From: an uncultured Acetatifactor sp.
GTDB taxonomy: Bacteria > Bacillota > Clostridia > Lachnospirales > Lachnospiraceae
Assembly (NCBI GenBank): GCA_910583845.1
Contig: CAJUAB010000017.1
Coordinates: 40,158-104,157, forward strand
DNA: 64,000 nucleotides
Direction: 5' to 3'
Position numbers and translations under genes: made by a program. Below the pieces are notes generated by a model. The model saw only the letters and a program-made list of their open reading frames with translations, had not been told where the DNA came from and did not search any database. Below are positions 49,886-57,777 of this stretch, piece after piece. Position 1 is the first letter of the stretch; every line of letters begins with the position of its first letter.

Positions 49886-50692
49886 CTAGATATCCTGCTT
49901 CTTTAACAGGATGCCGGCTGCCGCCATATACAGAGCCAGGAACCCGGCCCCCACCGCATAGACATACAGGTCAGACGGAGCGGTAAAACGGTTGGGGCCC
50001 TGGTCAAGGGCATGATAAATCGTGTATTTCATCCAGTCTCCCATTTTCACCATGCTCAGCAGCGCATACATGGGGCCCTGCACCATGCCGCTGCCCAGAA
50101 GCACCGCGGTCAGCGCTCCCGCCGCCACGCTCCGGGTCCAGACACACACCAGAATCACCAGCGCCGCAAACGCCACAGTCAGCAGCCAGGCCCAGCTCAG
50201 ATAAAACAGCACATCCCTCAGGGGCGAACAGGGGGCCATATCTCCCAAAAGTCTGTTCATCATCAGCACCACAAGGTATTGGGCCGGCAGATAAAGGAGA
50301 CTCACAATTCCCGCCGTGGCAATCTTGGCTGCCACATAATTCCACCGATTCTGATGCACCGCCATCACATTTTTTATAAAACCGCTCTGATAATCCATAC
50401 ACACGAACAGCATAACCCAGATTCCAAATATCAGATTGTACACGCCGCCGTCCATACTGCTCTGCCGCAGCATGATCAGGGTGTCCACCCCAGCCATGGT
50501 ATCCGTCTCATCCGCCAGATCCGCCGCCGTAAACAGGCCGATCCGCATCGCCACTTCCTGTCCCTGGGGGGTTCCCACAAGCCAAACCAGCCCCAGGGAC
50601 GCCATAATCATCAGAAGCAATATCCCCATGCATACATACACCGACTTGCTTCTTATCATCCTGTACAAATCCATCCGCAGCAACCTAAACAT
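49886..50692 (-). CDS. ABC transporter permease (ABC-2 type)
   Basis: A 268-residue membrane protein with six predicted segments, typical of the single-permease BcrB/LanFEG-type exporters. The opening MFRLLRMDLYRMIRSKSVYV matches ABC-2 permeases. Ribosome site GGAGG fixes the ATG at 50692. It follows the ATPase gene by 70 bases. With the kinase and response regulator it probably forms a resistance or immunity module against an antimicrobial peptide; the substrate is not visible. Confidence 0.88.
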   Translation of the reverse strand: MFRLLRMDLYRMIRSKSVYVCMGILLLMIMASLGLVWLVGTPQGQEVAMRIGLFTAADLADETDTMAGVDTLIMLRQSSMDGGVYNLIFGIWVMLFVCMDYQSGFIKNVMAVHQNRWNYVAAKIATAGIVSLLYLPAQYLVVLMMNRLLGDMAPCSPLRDVLFYLSWAWLLTVAFAALVILVCVWTRSVAAGALTAVLLGSGMVQGPMYALLSMVKMGDWMKYTIYHALDQGPNRFTAPSDLYVYAVGAGFLALYMAAAGILLKKQDI

Positions 50693-50762
50693 CTTAACCT
50701 CCAGACTTTCCCACCGCAATCTCCGGGAATAACATATTGGTATCCGTCCTCATGGAATCCTC

Positions 50763-51683
50763 TTACACTTCTTCACCCATGCGCTCCAGAAAGTATTCTT
50801 CCAGATCCATATGGTGAAATCCCGACGCGTATACCGGCACCTGATTTTCCGCCAGCTTCCGGTTCAGATCAGCCCCCTCCATGGTCCCATATATCCGGAT
50901 GATCCGAGTGTCGGACACTTCGGCCTGTATCCCGGGAAAGGATTCCTGAATCAGGGGCAGCGCCCGGCGCACATCCGCCACCTCCACCTGAAAATAGTCC
51001 TGGCATTTCTCCTCCAGTTCGCCGCGGGTGATCTGTTCCATCAGTTGCCCGTCCTTGATAATCCCGTAATTGGTGGCTATCTTGCTCAACTCTCCCAGAA
51101 TATGGGAACTGAGCAGGATCGTCTTGCCCTCCTCCTGGAGCCCCAGCACCAGCTGCCGCAGCTCTTTGATCCCCTCCGGGTCCAGCCCATTGATGGGTTC
51201 GTCCAATATCAGCAGATCCGGGTTTCCCAGCAGGGCCAGCGCCACGCCCAGCCGCTGCTTCATCCCCATGGAAAAATGTTTCGCCTGCTTTTTGCCGGTG
51301 TCTGTAAGCCCGGTCAGTTCCAGTACCCGGTCCACACTTTTTTCATCCGCCAGGCCCATGCACCGGGCTTTCATCACCACATTCTGCCTGGCCGTCATAT
51401 TGGGATACAGGCCCGCCGCCTCAACCAGTACGCCCAGACGCCTTCGCACCGCCGGATCGCTGATCGGTTTCCCGAACAGACGGACTTCTCCCCGTGTGGG
51501 ACTTGCCAATCCGCTGATCATTTTCAGGGTGGTGGATTTTCCGGCACCGTTCCTGCCGATAAACCCATAGATCTGTCCCTCTCCCACTCTCAGATTCAGA
51601 TCCCTGACCGCTGCCTTGCCGCCATAGATTTTTGAAAGTCCCCTTGTCTCCACGGCAAACTCATTCTCTTTTCCTGTATTCAC
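50763..51683 (-). CDS. ABC transporter ATP-binding protein
   Basis: A 306-residue ATPase of the BcrA/drug-exporter type. Walker A GRNGAGKST, signature FSMGMKQRLGVA (variant SMGMKQ), Walker B LLILDEPINGLDPEG and the switch histidine in LLSSHILGE are all present. The C-terminal ~90 residues (from ~215) form the accessory domain common to these exporters. It pairs with the permease downstream. Confidence 0.94.
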   Translation of the reverse strand: MNTGKENEFAVETRGLSKIYGGKAAVRDLNLRVGEGQIYGFIGRNGAGKSTTLKMISGLASPTRGEVRLFGKPISDPAVRRRLGVLVEAAGLYPNMTARQNVVMKARCMGLADEKSVDRVLELTGLTDTGKKQAKHFSMGMKQRLGVALALLGNPDLLILDEPINGLDPEGIKELRQLVLGLQEEGKTILLSSHILGELSKIATNYGIIKDGQLMEQITRGELEEKCQDYFQVEVADVRRALPLIQESFPGIQAEVSDTRIIRIYGTMEGADLNRKLAENQVPVYASGFHHMDLEEYFLERMGEEV

Positions 51684-51736
51684 GCTCTATCTACCCCTTT
51701 CTGACACCACATTCCCGTCCGCCGGTATCTTCTCCC

Positions 51737-51826
51737 CCGGAGCGTGTATGAAAAGCGCTTTCTGCCAATCTGGGGCCGCGTTTTGTCGCGGCAGATGGCA
51801 GGAATGATTTTTCAACCACGCTCCGG
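51737..51826. repeat. Palindromic intergenic element, family A, full copy
   Basis: A 90-base element with perfect 10-base terminal inverted repeats CCGGAGCGTG / CACGCTCCGG. The two halves continue to pair imperfectly (TGAAAA...TTCTGCCAATCTG with CAGATGGCAGGAATGATTTT) down to a CCGCG/CGCGG tip. It sits between response regulator and ATPase genes. No coding content; MITE-like or REP-like. Confidence 0.85.
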
Positions 51827-51917
51827 ACGCCGCCCGGAAATATTCGCGTCCTCTGCTGTCTGTTCCCTGACATAGAACAGTATAAAACAGCAGTTTTCAA
51901 AAAGTGTTCAGAAAAGT

Positions 51918-52925
51918 TTAAGAAAGTTTAAAGCCCATTCCCCACACAGTCTGAATATATCCGTCCGTTCCGCTTTTCCTTAATTTGGAGCGGATGTTGC
52001 TGATATGCACATTGATGGTTTTATCCTCCGCCAGATATTCCTCCCCCCAGGCGTATTCGTAAATCATCTGCTTGGTAAACACCCGCCTGGGATTGCGGAT
52101 CAACAGTTCCAGAATGAGAAATTCATGCCTGGTCAGTTCCACCGGCTCCCCACAGGCGGTCATCTCCTGGTTGTCCGGAGTCAGCGTCCAGTCACGGTAT
52201 GTGTAAGTCCTTCCCATCGGAAACGCACCTTCCGCTCCCTCAGGAGCCTGCGGCCCGGTGAGAGCCTGTGGCCCGGCAGGAGCCTGTGGCCCAGCAAGAG
52301 CCTGCGGCCCGGTGGGTGCCTGCGACCCGGTGGATGCCTGCGGCCTGGTGGATGCCTGCGGCCCGGCAGGTGCCTGCGGCCCGGTGGATGCCTGCGGCCC
52401 GGTGGGTGCCTGCGGCCCGGTGGGAACCTGCGGTCCCACTGGAATTTCCGGTTCTTCGGATATTTCCGGTCCCGCAGATGGTTCCCCTGGCCGGAAATGT
52501 TTTGTATCCTGTCCGCTCCCGAAGGCAGCTTTACCCTGCCCGCCAGTTGTAAAGCCGCCTCCCGGCGCTCTGTTTCGTCTGCGCAGCTGCACCTGTATGC
52601 GCACCAGCAGCTCCGGCAGGTCAAAGGGCTTGCACAGATAGTCCTCGGCCCCGGAGGACAAAACCTCCACCTTGCTGCCTGTGCCGCTTTTGGCGGAAAG
52701 CACGATCACCGGCGTCCTCTGTGCGAACAGGGACACCAGTTCCTCCCCCGGAATGCCCGGCAGCATCAGATCCAGAAGCACCAGGTCATATTCCTCCATG
52801 GAAAATAGCAGCTTCCCCTCGCTTCCCGAATAGGCCTGGGCGCACAGATACCCATGGCTCTCCAGATATTCCTTCAACATCTGGTTGTTGGAGGCATCAT
52901 CCTCCACGATCAAAATTCTCTCCAT
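51918..52925 (-). CDS. OmpR/PhoB-family response regulator with expanded repeat linker
   Basis: Receiver domain at residues 1-118 with phospho-acceptor D52 (LVLLDLMLPG), acidic pair EDD and the conserved lysine in CKPFD. A winged-helix Trans_reg_C domain fills residues ~240-335 (ELTRHEFLILELLIRNPRRV). Normal length is ~230; here 335, because the linker carries about eleven copies of a 6-residue unit such as TGPQAP. Such a long, flexible Pro/Gln-rich linker should loosen the coupling between the domains. Start MERILIVEDD matches the family. Likely regulates the adjacent ABC genes. Confidence 0.93.
   Translation of the reverse strand: MERILIVEDDASNNQMLKEYLESHGYLCAQAYSGSEGKLLFSMEEYDLVLLDLMLPGIPGEELVSLFAQRTPVIVLSAKSGTGSKVEVLSSGAEDYLCKPFDLPELLVRIQVQLRRRNRAPGGGFTTGGQGKAAFGSGQDTKHFRPGEPSAGPEISEEPEIPVGPQVPTGPQAPTGPQASTGPQAPAGPQASTRPQASTGSQAPTGPQALAGPQAPAGPQALTGPQAPEGAEGAFPMGRTYTYRDWTLTPDNQEMTACGEPVELTRHEFLILELLIRNPRRVFTKQMIYEYAWGEEYLAEDKTINVHISNIRSKLRKSGTDGYIQTVWGMGFKLS
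52239..52436. repeat. 18-bp in-frame tandem repeat in the response-regulator linker
   Basis: About eleven copies of an 18-base unit (core GGTGGGTGCCTGCGGCCC on the plus strand) encoding TGPQAP and variants. Copies differ by few substitutions, indicating recent expansion or gene-conversion. Confidence 0.9.
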
Positions 52926-52938
52926 ACCCGTTTTCCAC

Positions 52939-54147
52939 TCAGCTCCCATTGAACGCCTCAAAACGCTTAAGCGCCGACGTAATCCCTCTTTCCAGCTTTC
53001 TGGTCTCTCTCACGCCCGGTTCGTACCAGATGTTGGAGACATGGAGTTTCCGCTCCTTTTTCTCATACGCCATCTCGATCCGTCCAATCAGTCTGTCCCC
53101 GTAGAGAATGGGCAGTACATAATAGCCATATCTGCGCTGGGACTGCGGCGTGTAAATCTCCCATTTATAGTCAAAGTCAAAAATTTCCTTCACTAAATTC
53201 CGGTCCCACATCATATTGTCCAGAGGCGCAATAAACTCACAGCGTTCCCTGCCGGAGACCTCCCTCTTGCAGGAATCCGCCATCTGCGCGTCCTCCGCCA
53301 GACAGTAAAAGATCCTGTTGATCTCCTCCACCCGCACAGGCCGGATACTCCCCTCGGACAAGAGCCTGTCAAAAATATCATTCCGCTCCGGGGCTTTCAG
53401 CCCCGGAATCCCCAGCCACGCGTCGGAAGCGCGGTTCCACAATAGTCCCAGAGAGCCGATTCTGCGCAGGACGCGCCATTTCCTGTGCTCGAAATCATCC
53501 GGATACGGGTCTGGCGCTTTCAGAATCTCCTCCGGAATACAATTCTCAATGAGATCATAATACTTATTGTTTCCCCAACTGCCCGGGGCATGATCCGGGC
53601 CGGCCTTTCCAGAGGCAGCTTTCCCGCCCTTGTGGTGAATCGCCAGTTCCCCGCTGAAATACATATGCTCCAGCGCCGCTCTGGACAGCTTTGTCTCACT
53701 CCAGTACCAGTCCACCTTCTGGGAAATATCCAGGTCCGCGGAACACTGCGGGCCTTTTTCAGAGAGGGCGGCGATAATTCTGTCGTGTACCTGACGGATT
53801 TCCTCGTGGCTCCTCTCCCATTTGCGGTGATTCTCCCGTTCCCGCTCAAAGTATACCCAATCCTCTACCGGCATGATGGCAAGGTTTTTGTCAAAATAGT
53901 CCAGAAGTTTCCTGTCCACATACAACAGCTCGTACAGCATGGCCCTGGTAAAGCCGCTGACTCTGGATTGCAGCACGATTTCCGGACTCCTTCCGCACAC
54001 ATCAATGGGATCGAACTGAATACATCCCGCCTGCCGTATAAAATCCAGCACCCCGTTTTTCCCCTTGAATCTGTACTCCCCCAGCAGTCCCTGTTTGTAC
54101 AGGATAAACCTCCGGGCTTCCGTTCTGGTCAATCGGATCTCAGCCAT
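52939..54147 (-). CDS. YcaQ/AlkX-like winged-helix protein (HTH_42, DNA glycosylase type)
   Basis: A 402-residue protein of the YcaQ/AlzA family, whose studied members are DNA glycosylases that repair interstrand crosslinks or resist genotoxic natural products. The catalytic QxD-type motif appears as GCIQFDPIDVCGRSPEIVLQ. Tandem winged-helix parts follow (EMY...SGELAIHHKGG; FIAPLDNMMWDRNLV). Start MAEIRLTRTEAR fits the family and follows AAGGGGG. It precedes the response regulator by 13 bases, so the two are probably co-transcribed. Confidence 0.86.
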   Translation of the reverse strand: MAEIRLTRTEARRFILYKQGLLGEYRFKGKNGVLDFIRQAGCIQFDPIDVCGRSPEIVLQSRVSGFTRAMLYELLYVDRKLLDYFDKNLAIMPVEDWVYFERERENHRKWERSHEEIRQVHDRIIAALSEKGPQCSADLDISQKVDWYWSETKLSRAALEHMYFSGELAIHHKGGKAASGKAGPDHAPGSWGNNKYYDLIENCIPEEILKAPDPYPDDFEHRKWRVLRRIGSLGLLWNRASDAWLGIPGLKAPERNDIFDRLLSEGSIRPVRVEEINRIFYCLAEDAQMADSCKREVSGRERCEFIAPLDNMMWDRNLVKEIFDFDYKWEIYTPQSQRRYGYYVLPILYGDRLIGRIEMAYEKKERKLHVSNIWYEPGVRETRKLERGITSALKRFEAFNGS

Positions 54148-54279
54148 AGTGTACGCCCCCTTCCGTGATCGCTCCTTGATCTCTCCCCCACAGTTTTCCC
54201 TAATAGGAACAGGGGGCAAAAGGTCAGATTTTGGCCCCCTGATTCTACTAACCAATTACAAAGCGGCCTCGGAAGCAAA

Positions 54280-54894
54280 TCAGGAACCTTGCCCGTCGGC
54301 ATGTAAAACATAATAGTCTCCGTAAATCCTGTGGTCGTCCCCGCCGATCATTTTTTCCCCGGAAGCGGCAAATCCCCTCTGCTGCGCCGCCGTTTGCCGC
54401 GCCGTGGCGAAAGCCGGGATCTTTGTGGCAATCATCTCACAGGCAAACAGTTCAAACGTGGGCGGCACAATCAGATCCAGAATTTCCCCGATGCTCTCCT
54501 CGCGTTCATAATCGCTCCGCAGATCCAGCCGCAGCAGACCGCAGTTCTGAAAATAATCCCTCTGTCCGTCCCGGTTGTCCTGCTCCTGCGCATTTCCTCC
54601 CCGGTTGAACAATTCAATCGTGCCTATGGCCTGCCGCAAGTTCCTGTCTACCACCGCCCACCGCACAAATCCCCGGCCTTCATAGGCCTGCAGCCAGAAC
54701 CCGATGGCGCTTTGCATCCGCTCCAGAGTCGTGTAGTGAAAATCGTCCCCATTGCAATTGTCACTGTTAAAAAAAGGCACAGCCTTTTCATCGGAATAAA
54801 CCAGCAGCAGATCCGGCGCGTCCGCTGCCTCCACCAGTCGTAACAAATAGTTTTCGCTTTCATAGATCGGACATTTGTCGTATGGACTTACCAT
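54280..54894 (-). CDS. GNAT-type N-acetyltransferase
   Basis: A 204-residue protein with the GNAT layout: ESENYLLRLVEAADAPDLLL at the N-terminus, RNLRQAIGTIELFNRGG for the central strands and LRLDLRSDYEREESIGEILD before the acetyl-CoA helix; IATKIPAFATARQTAAQQRGFAA holds the late family pattern. Ribosomal-protein-acetyltransferase-like. Substrate unknown. Stands alone between YcaQ-like and WYL regulator genes. Confidence 0.82.
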   Translation of the reverse strand: MVSPYDKCPIYESENYLLRLVEAADAPDLLLVYSDEKAVPFFNSDNCNGDDFHYTTLERMQSAIGFWLQAYEGRGFVRWAVVDRNLRQAIGTIELFNRGGNAQEQDNRDGQRDYFQNCGLLRLDLRSDYEREESIGEILDLIVPPTFELFACEMIATKIPAFATARQTAAQQRGFAASGEKMIGGDDHRIYGDYYVLHADGQGS

Positions 54895-54961
54895 TTTGAT
54901 ACCCTCCGTTTATTCAATTATTTTGTTTATACTATAGCACGGCATATACGACAACTGGATG

Positions 54962-55876
54962 TCATACTTTTCCGTAAAGACGGACAATTTTTTCGGCGCA
55001 GTCCCGCAGCCGCGCGCGTATCCTATCCGGAGAAACCACCTCTGCGGCGTCCCCCAGAGACAGCAGCGTTCCGATCCAGAACTGTTCATTGTCCACCACT
55101 GTCGCTTTCATCAGGACATCGCCTCCCGGGTATTCCCGGATGACAGTTCCCTTCAGATATTCCCTCACCCGCGCCCGGGCCGTCTCTCTGCACCGGATCT
55201 GGATTTCGGTGTACTGGCGGGAATCCGATTTGTCAGATTCCCGCAAAATAACTTCGGCGGGTTCATGCTCCTTTTCAAAGGGCTGGTCCATAATCCTCAA
55301 ATCCCTCATACGCACCAGCTTATAGGTGCGGTAATCCTTTTTGACGCCGGAATAGGCCAAAAGATACCAGGCGTACCATCTGTAGATCACCGCCACCGGC
55401 TCCACCCTGTGTACGCGGGTTTCCCCGTTATTATTCGTATAGGTGAATTCCACCGTATGCTTTTCCAGCACCGCCGTCTGCAATTTTTGCAGGGTAAGCT
55501 GATCCCCCTCCCGCAAAACCGAAAAATCCAGGATAATTCCGCTGTCACCGGAATCCGACGCATGGGTGATCTTCTCCAGGGTATGCCTGGCTCCCTGATC
55601 GTCGGTGGCCGACACCAGCCCCCGCAGCGCCGTCCGGATGCGGGCATAATCGTCGGCGGTGGCAAAACCCTTTTCCATGGTAAACCGATCCGATATCTCA
55701 TAGCCGCCCGCTGCGCCGTTTACCGCCACAACAGGGATTCCCGCCAGACACAGCGAATCCATATCCCGCTGAATGGTCCGCGTTGAAACCTCAAAATACT
55801 CCGCCAGTTCACTGGCGGAGGTCCTGCCGTGGTTCAGGAGGTATACCGTGATTGCGTAGAGACGTTCTGTTTTCAT
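54962..55876 (-). CDS. YafY/YobV-type regulator with HTH and WYL domain
   Basis: A 304-residue transcriptional regulator. N-terminal HTH_11 (YAITVYLLNHGRTSASELAE then YFEVSTRTIQRDMDSL) and a WYL ligand-sensing domain around residues 140-220 (VEPVAVIYRWYAWYLLAYSG), ending in the C-terminal WCX region. WYL regulators respond to nucleic-acid or small-molecule signals and often control stress or defence genes. The nearest plausible target is the GNAT gene 67 bases downstream. Confidence 0.92.
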   Translation of the reverse strand: MKTERLYAITVYLLNHGRTSASELAEYFEVSTRTIQRDMDSLCLAGIPVVAVNGAAGGYEISDRFTMEKGFATADDYARIRTALRGLVSATDDQGARHTLEKITHASDSGDSGIILDFSVLREGDQLTLQKLQTAVLEKHTVEFTYTNNNGETRVHRVEPVAVIYRWYAWYLLAYSGVKKDYRTYKLVRMRDLRIMDQPFEKEHEPAEVILRESDKSDSRQYTEIQIRCRETARARVREYLKGTVIREYPGGDVLMKATVVDNEQFWIGTLLSLGDAAEVVSPDRIRARLRDCAEKIVRLYGKV

Positions 55877-55897
55877 TGATCCCTGCCCCCCTCTTTT

Positions 55898-56071
55898 CAG
55901 ACACGCTCCGGGGCTCTATCCGGCCAGTATTCGCACTGCCAGTGCCGCATATTTTGTCAGTCCGCAAGGCGGAGCAAAGAAGCGATGCGGTGGCATCGTT
56001 GACGAATGACAACACAGTAGATGGCAAAACAGGCGGTGCTGAAAATGTGATTGCCGACCGGATAGAGCTCC
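55898..56071. repeat. Inverted-repeat-bounded intergenic element, family B
   Basis: The left end GGCTCTATCCGGCCAGTATT and right end (inverted) GAGCTCTATCCGGTCGGCAA form imperfect ~25-base terminal inverted repeats about 165 bases apart. CACGCTCCGG, the family A terminus, adjoins the left end. A half copy of the same end lies at 11029-11070 and another near 49312. MITE-like; no gene inside. Confidence 0.75.
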
Positions 56072-56201
56072 AGGTTCAGACGACTGCGGAAACCGCGCCT
56101 CTCCCGATCATTTAATGCTTCCGATCGTCTGTTTGGATCATTATATCATGGAACATGCCCAAGATGAAGACCGATCTTTCTGTTCAGGAAATGAAAATCT
56201 C

Positions 56202-56260
56202 AAAAAAATGAAGAGGCCGTGAAAGTCGGAGATTTTTTCAGCTCCTTTTTTCACAGCCCC
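56202..56260 (-). terminator. Nested-hairpin terminator after the LysM gene
   Basis: Minus strand: outer stem GGCTGTGAAA / TTTCACGGCC encloses a second stem (GGAGCTGA / TCTCC), followed by a T7 run. Nearly the same sequence ends the MscS-like gene at 57668-57726. Confidence 0.7.
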
Positions 56261-56382
56261 TGCTTTTTATACTGCTTTACAGTAAAAATTTCCGTGCAAC
56301 CCGACTACATAACGCCAGCCATACACGTTTAACCAGTGCAGTACGGTAAATTCTGGCGTTGTGTAGTATAATCCCATGCAGT

Positions 56383-57270
56383 TTACTCAATATAGATAAT
56401 CTGGCCCGGCCTGATGTGGTTCACATTTTTAATCTGCGGATTGGCCGCCGCCAGCCGGGCAACCGTGGTGTGGCAGTTACGGGCTATCTTCCCCAACGTG
56501 TCGCCCCCCTGCACGATATAAACGGCAGCGCTGTTCTCCGCTCCTGTCCCTGCGCCAGCGGCGCTGTAATATGCCGACAGGTACAGAGGACCGTACCAGG
56601 ATGTGTCATCATCCACCGCCATGCCGGCGGGAATAATCACATGATAATCCGTTCCCTCGTAGGTGTATTCCATCTCCAGGGCCACATCCCCGCGCTTCAC
56701 CAACTGCTGCATGACGCTGTTGGACAGAGCGTTTATGTCATACTCTCCGGCAACCTTGACCGTGGCCCCGGGGGCTGCCGCCGCGATCCGGTTTTCCAGA
56801 TCTGTCTGCGCGTCCGCATGCGCGGGGCTGCCGCTGTTCGCATTTTGTCCGGGTGCGGGACCGGATATGTCTCCCGCATTATCCGCAAACACAAAAGTAG
56901 AAAAACCAGTCACAGTAAAAGTGATGGTTCCATCTCCGTTTACATGAAAAGCAGTGTATTTTGCGGTTCCATCCGCCTGACAGTGCAGGATTACCAGAGA
57001 AGAAGGGGCAATGCCCTGCGGTACGGGCATGGTGACGGATACCGGCATGGTCAGATCATGCAGCTCCGCACCCCCGCTGACCAGCCGGATATCCAACTGC
57101 ACACTCTTTTTATAGCCTGAAAAAACGGGAACCTGATTCTCCCTGACAGTCGCATCCATTTGTAAGCCTATGTCCTGTCCCTGCGCGGCGTTAAAAGCCG
57201 CACCCACCAGACTGACTTTTCCCGGCTCCACATACGCTTGGGCGGCGTCAGACACGGTTGGAGCCGTCAC
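56383..57270 (-). pseudogene. LysM-domain surface protein without a recognisable start codon
   Basis: About 295-312 codons. The C-terminal 48 residues are a LysM peptidoglycan-binding module (YIVQGGDTLGKIARNCHTTV). The middle has beta-rich segments of the ZU5/leucine-rich surface-protein type (TMPVSVTMPVPQGIAPSSLV; VNGDGTITFTVTGFSTFVFA). There is no signal peptide. Upstream in frame, a textbook AAAGGAGG (57332-57339) is followed at 7 bases by AGG (57322-57324) where ATG is expected; the only downstream alternative, GTG at 57270, has no ribosome site. So the gene either lost its start codon by one substitution or is the tail of a once larger protein. A strong promoter still precedes it. Confidence 0.6.
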
Positions 57271-57349
57271 TTTAATATTTTGCTCCGCCGCATAACGGCT
57301 TTCCAGGTCTTTTACCTGCTCCCTGAAACTTCCTCCTTTAGCTTTTTCG

Positions 57350-57425
57350 ACCTTTTATGGGCATATCGGTTTTCCGCCTTATCAGCTGATCCGCATCTTG
57401 AAAAAATGCCCATTTTTCGGAAATA
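57350..57425 (-). ncRNA. Structured leader of the LysM gene
   Basis: Between the predicted transcription start (~57427) and the ribosome site, ATGGGCAT and ATGCCCAT form an exact 8-base stem around a 41-base interior holding GATCAGCTGATAAGGCGG and GGAAAACCGAT. The outer stem ends about 18 bases before AAAGGAGG. I cannot match it to a known riboswitch. Confidence 0.4.
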
Positions 57426-57433
57426 ACAAGATG

Positions 57434-57462
57434 ACTATAATCTACGCTCCCCATCCTGTCAA
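57434..57462 (-). promoter_or_regulatory. Strong promoter of the LysM gene
   Basis: Minus strand TTGACA at 57457-57462, 17-base spacer, TATAGT at 57434-57439. Confidence 0.8.
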
Positions 57463-57667
57463 CCGGCTGAAAAATCCGTTTCCCCGAAATTCCCCGTATT
57501 TATCAGCTTTCTAATGTGCAAAAAAATATTCTTTTTTCATCATTAATATCTATATTTAATGCCCATCAATATTATTTAGCAAGTCGTTCTGCCATCACCT
57601 CTCTTCCGAATCGACCGCAATCACAGCCATCTTACATCTCGGCTCTAAAAGCGCCATGAAAAAAGTC
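57463..57667. other. AT-rich gap without a gene
   Basis: Separates the LysM promoter from the terminator of the MscS-like gene. Nothing coding is supported. Confidence 0.5.
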
Positions 57668-57726
57668 CCATAACAAAAAGGAGCTGTGAAAGTCGGAGTT
57701 TTTCAACTCCTGTTTTTCACAGCCCC
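57668..57726 (-). terminator. Nested-hairpin terminator after the MscS-like gene
   Basis: Minus strand: GGCTGTGAAA / TTTCACAGC outer stem, GGAGTT / AACTCC inner stem, then CTTTTTGTT. A near copy of the structure at 56202-56260. Confidence 0.8.
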
Positions 57727-57777
57727 TTCTGCAAACCGTTTTTGTCAGAAAGCAGGCAAAAGCATTCTTCCGGTCAC

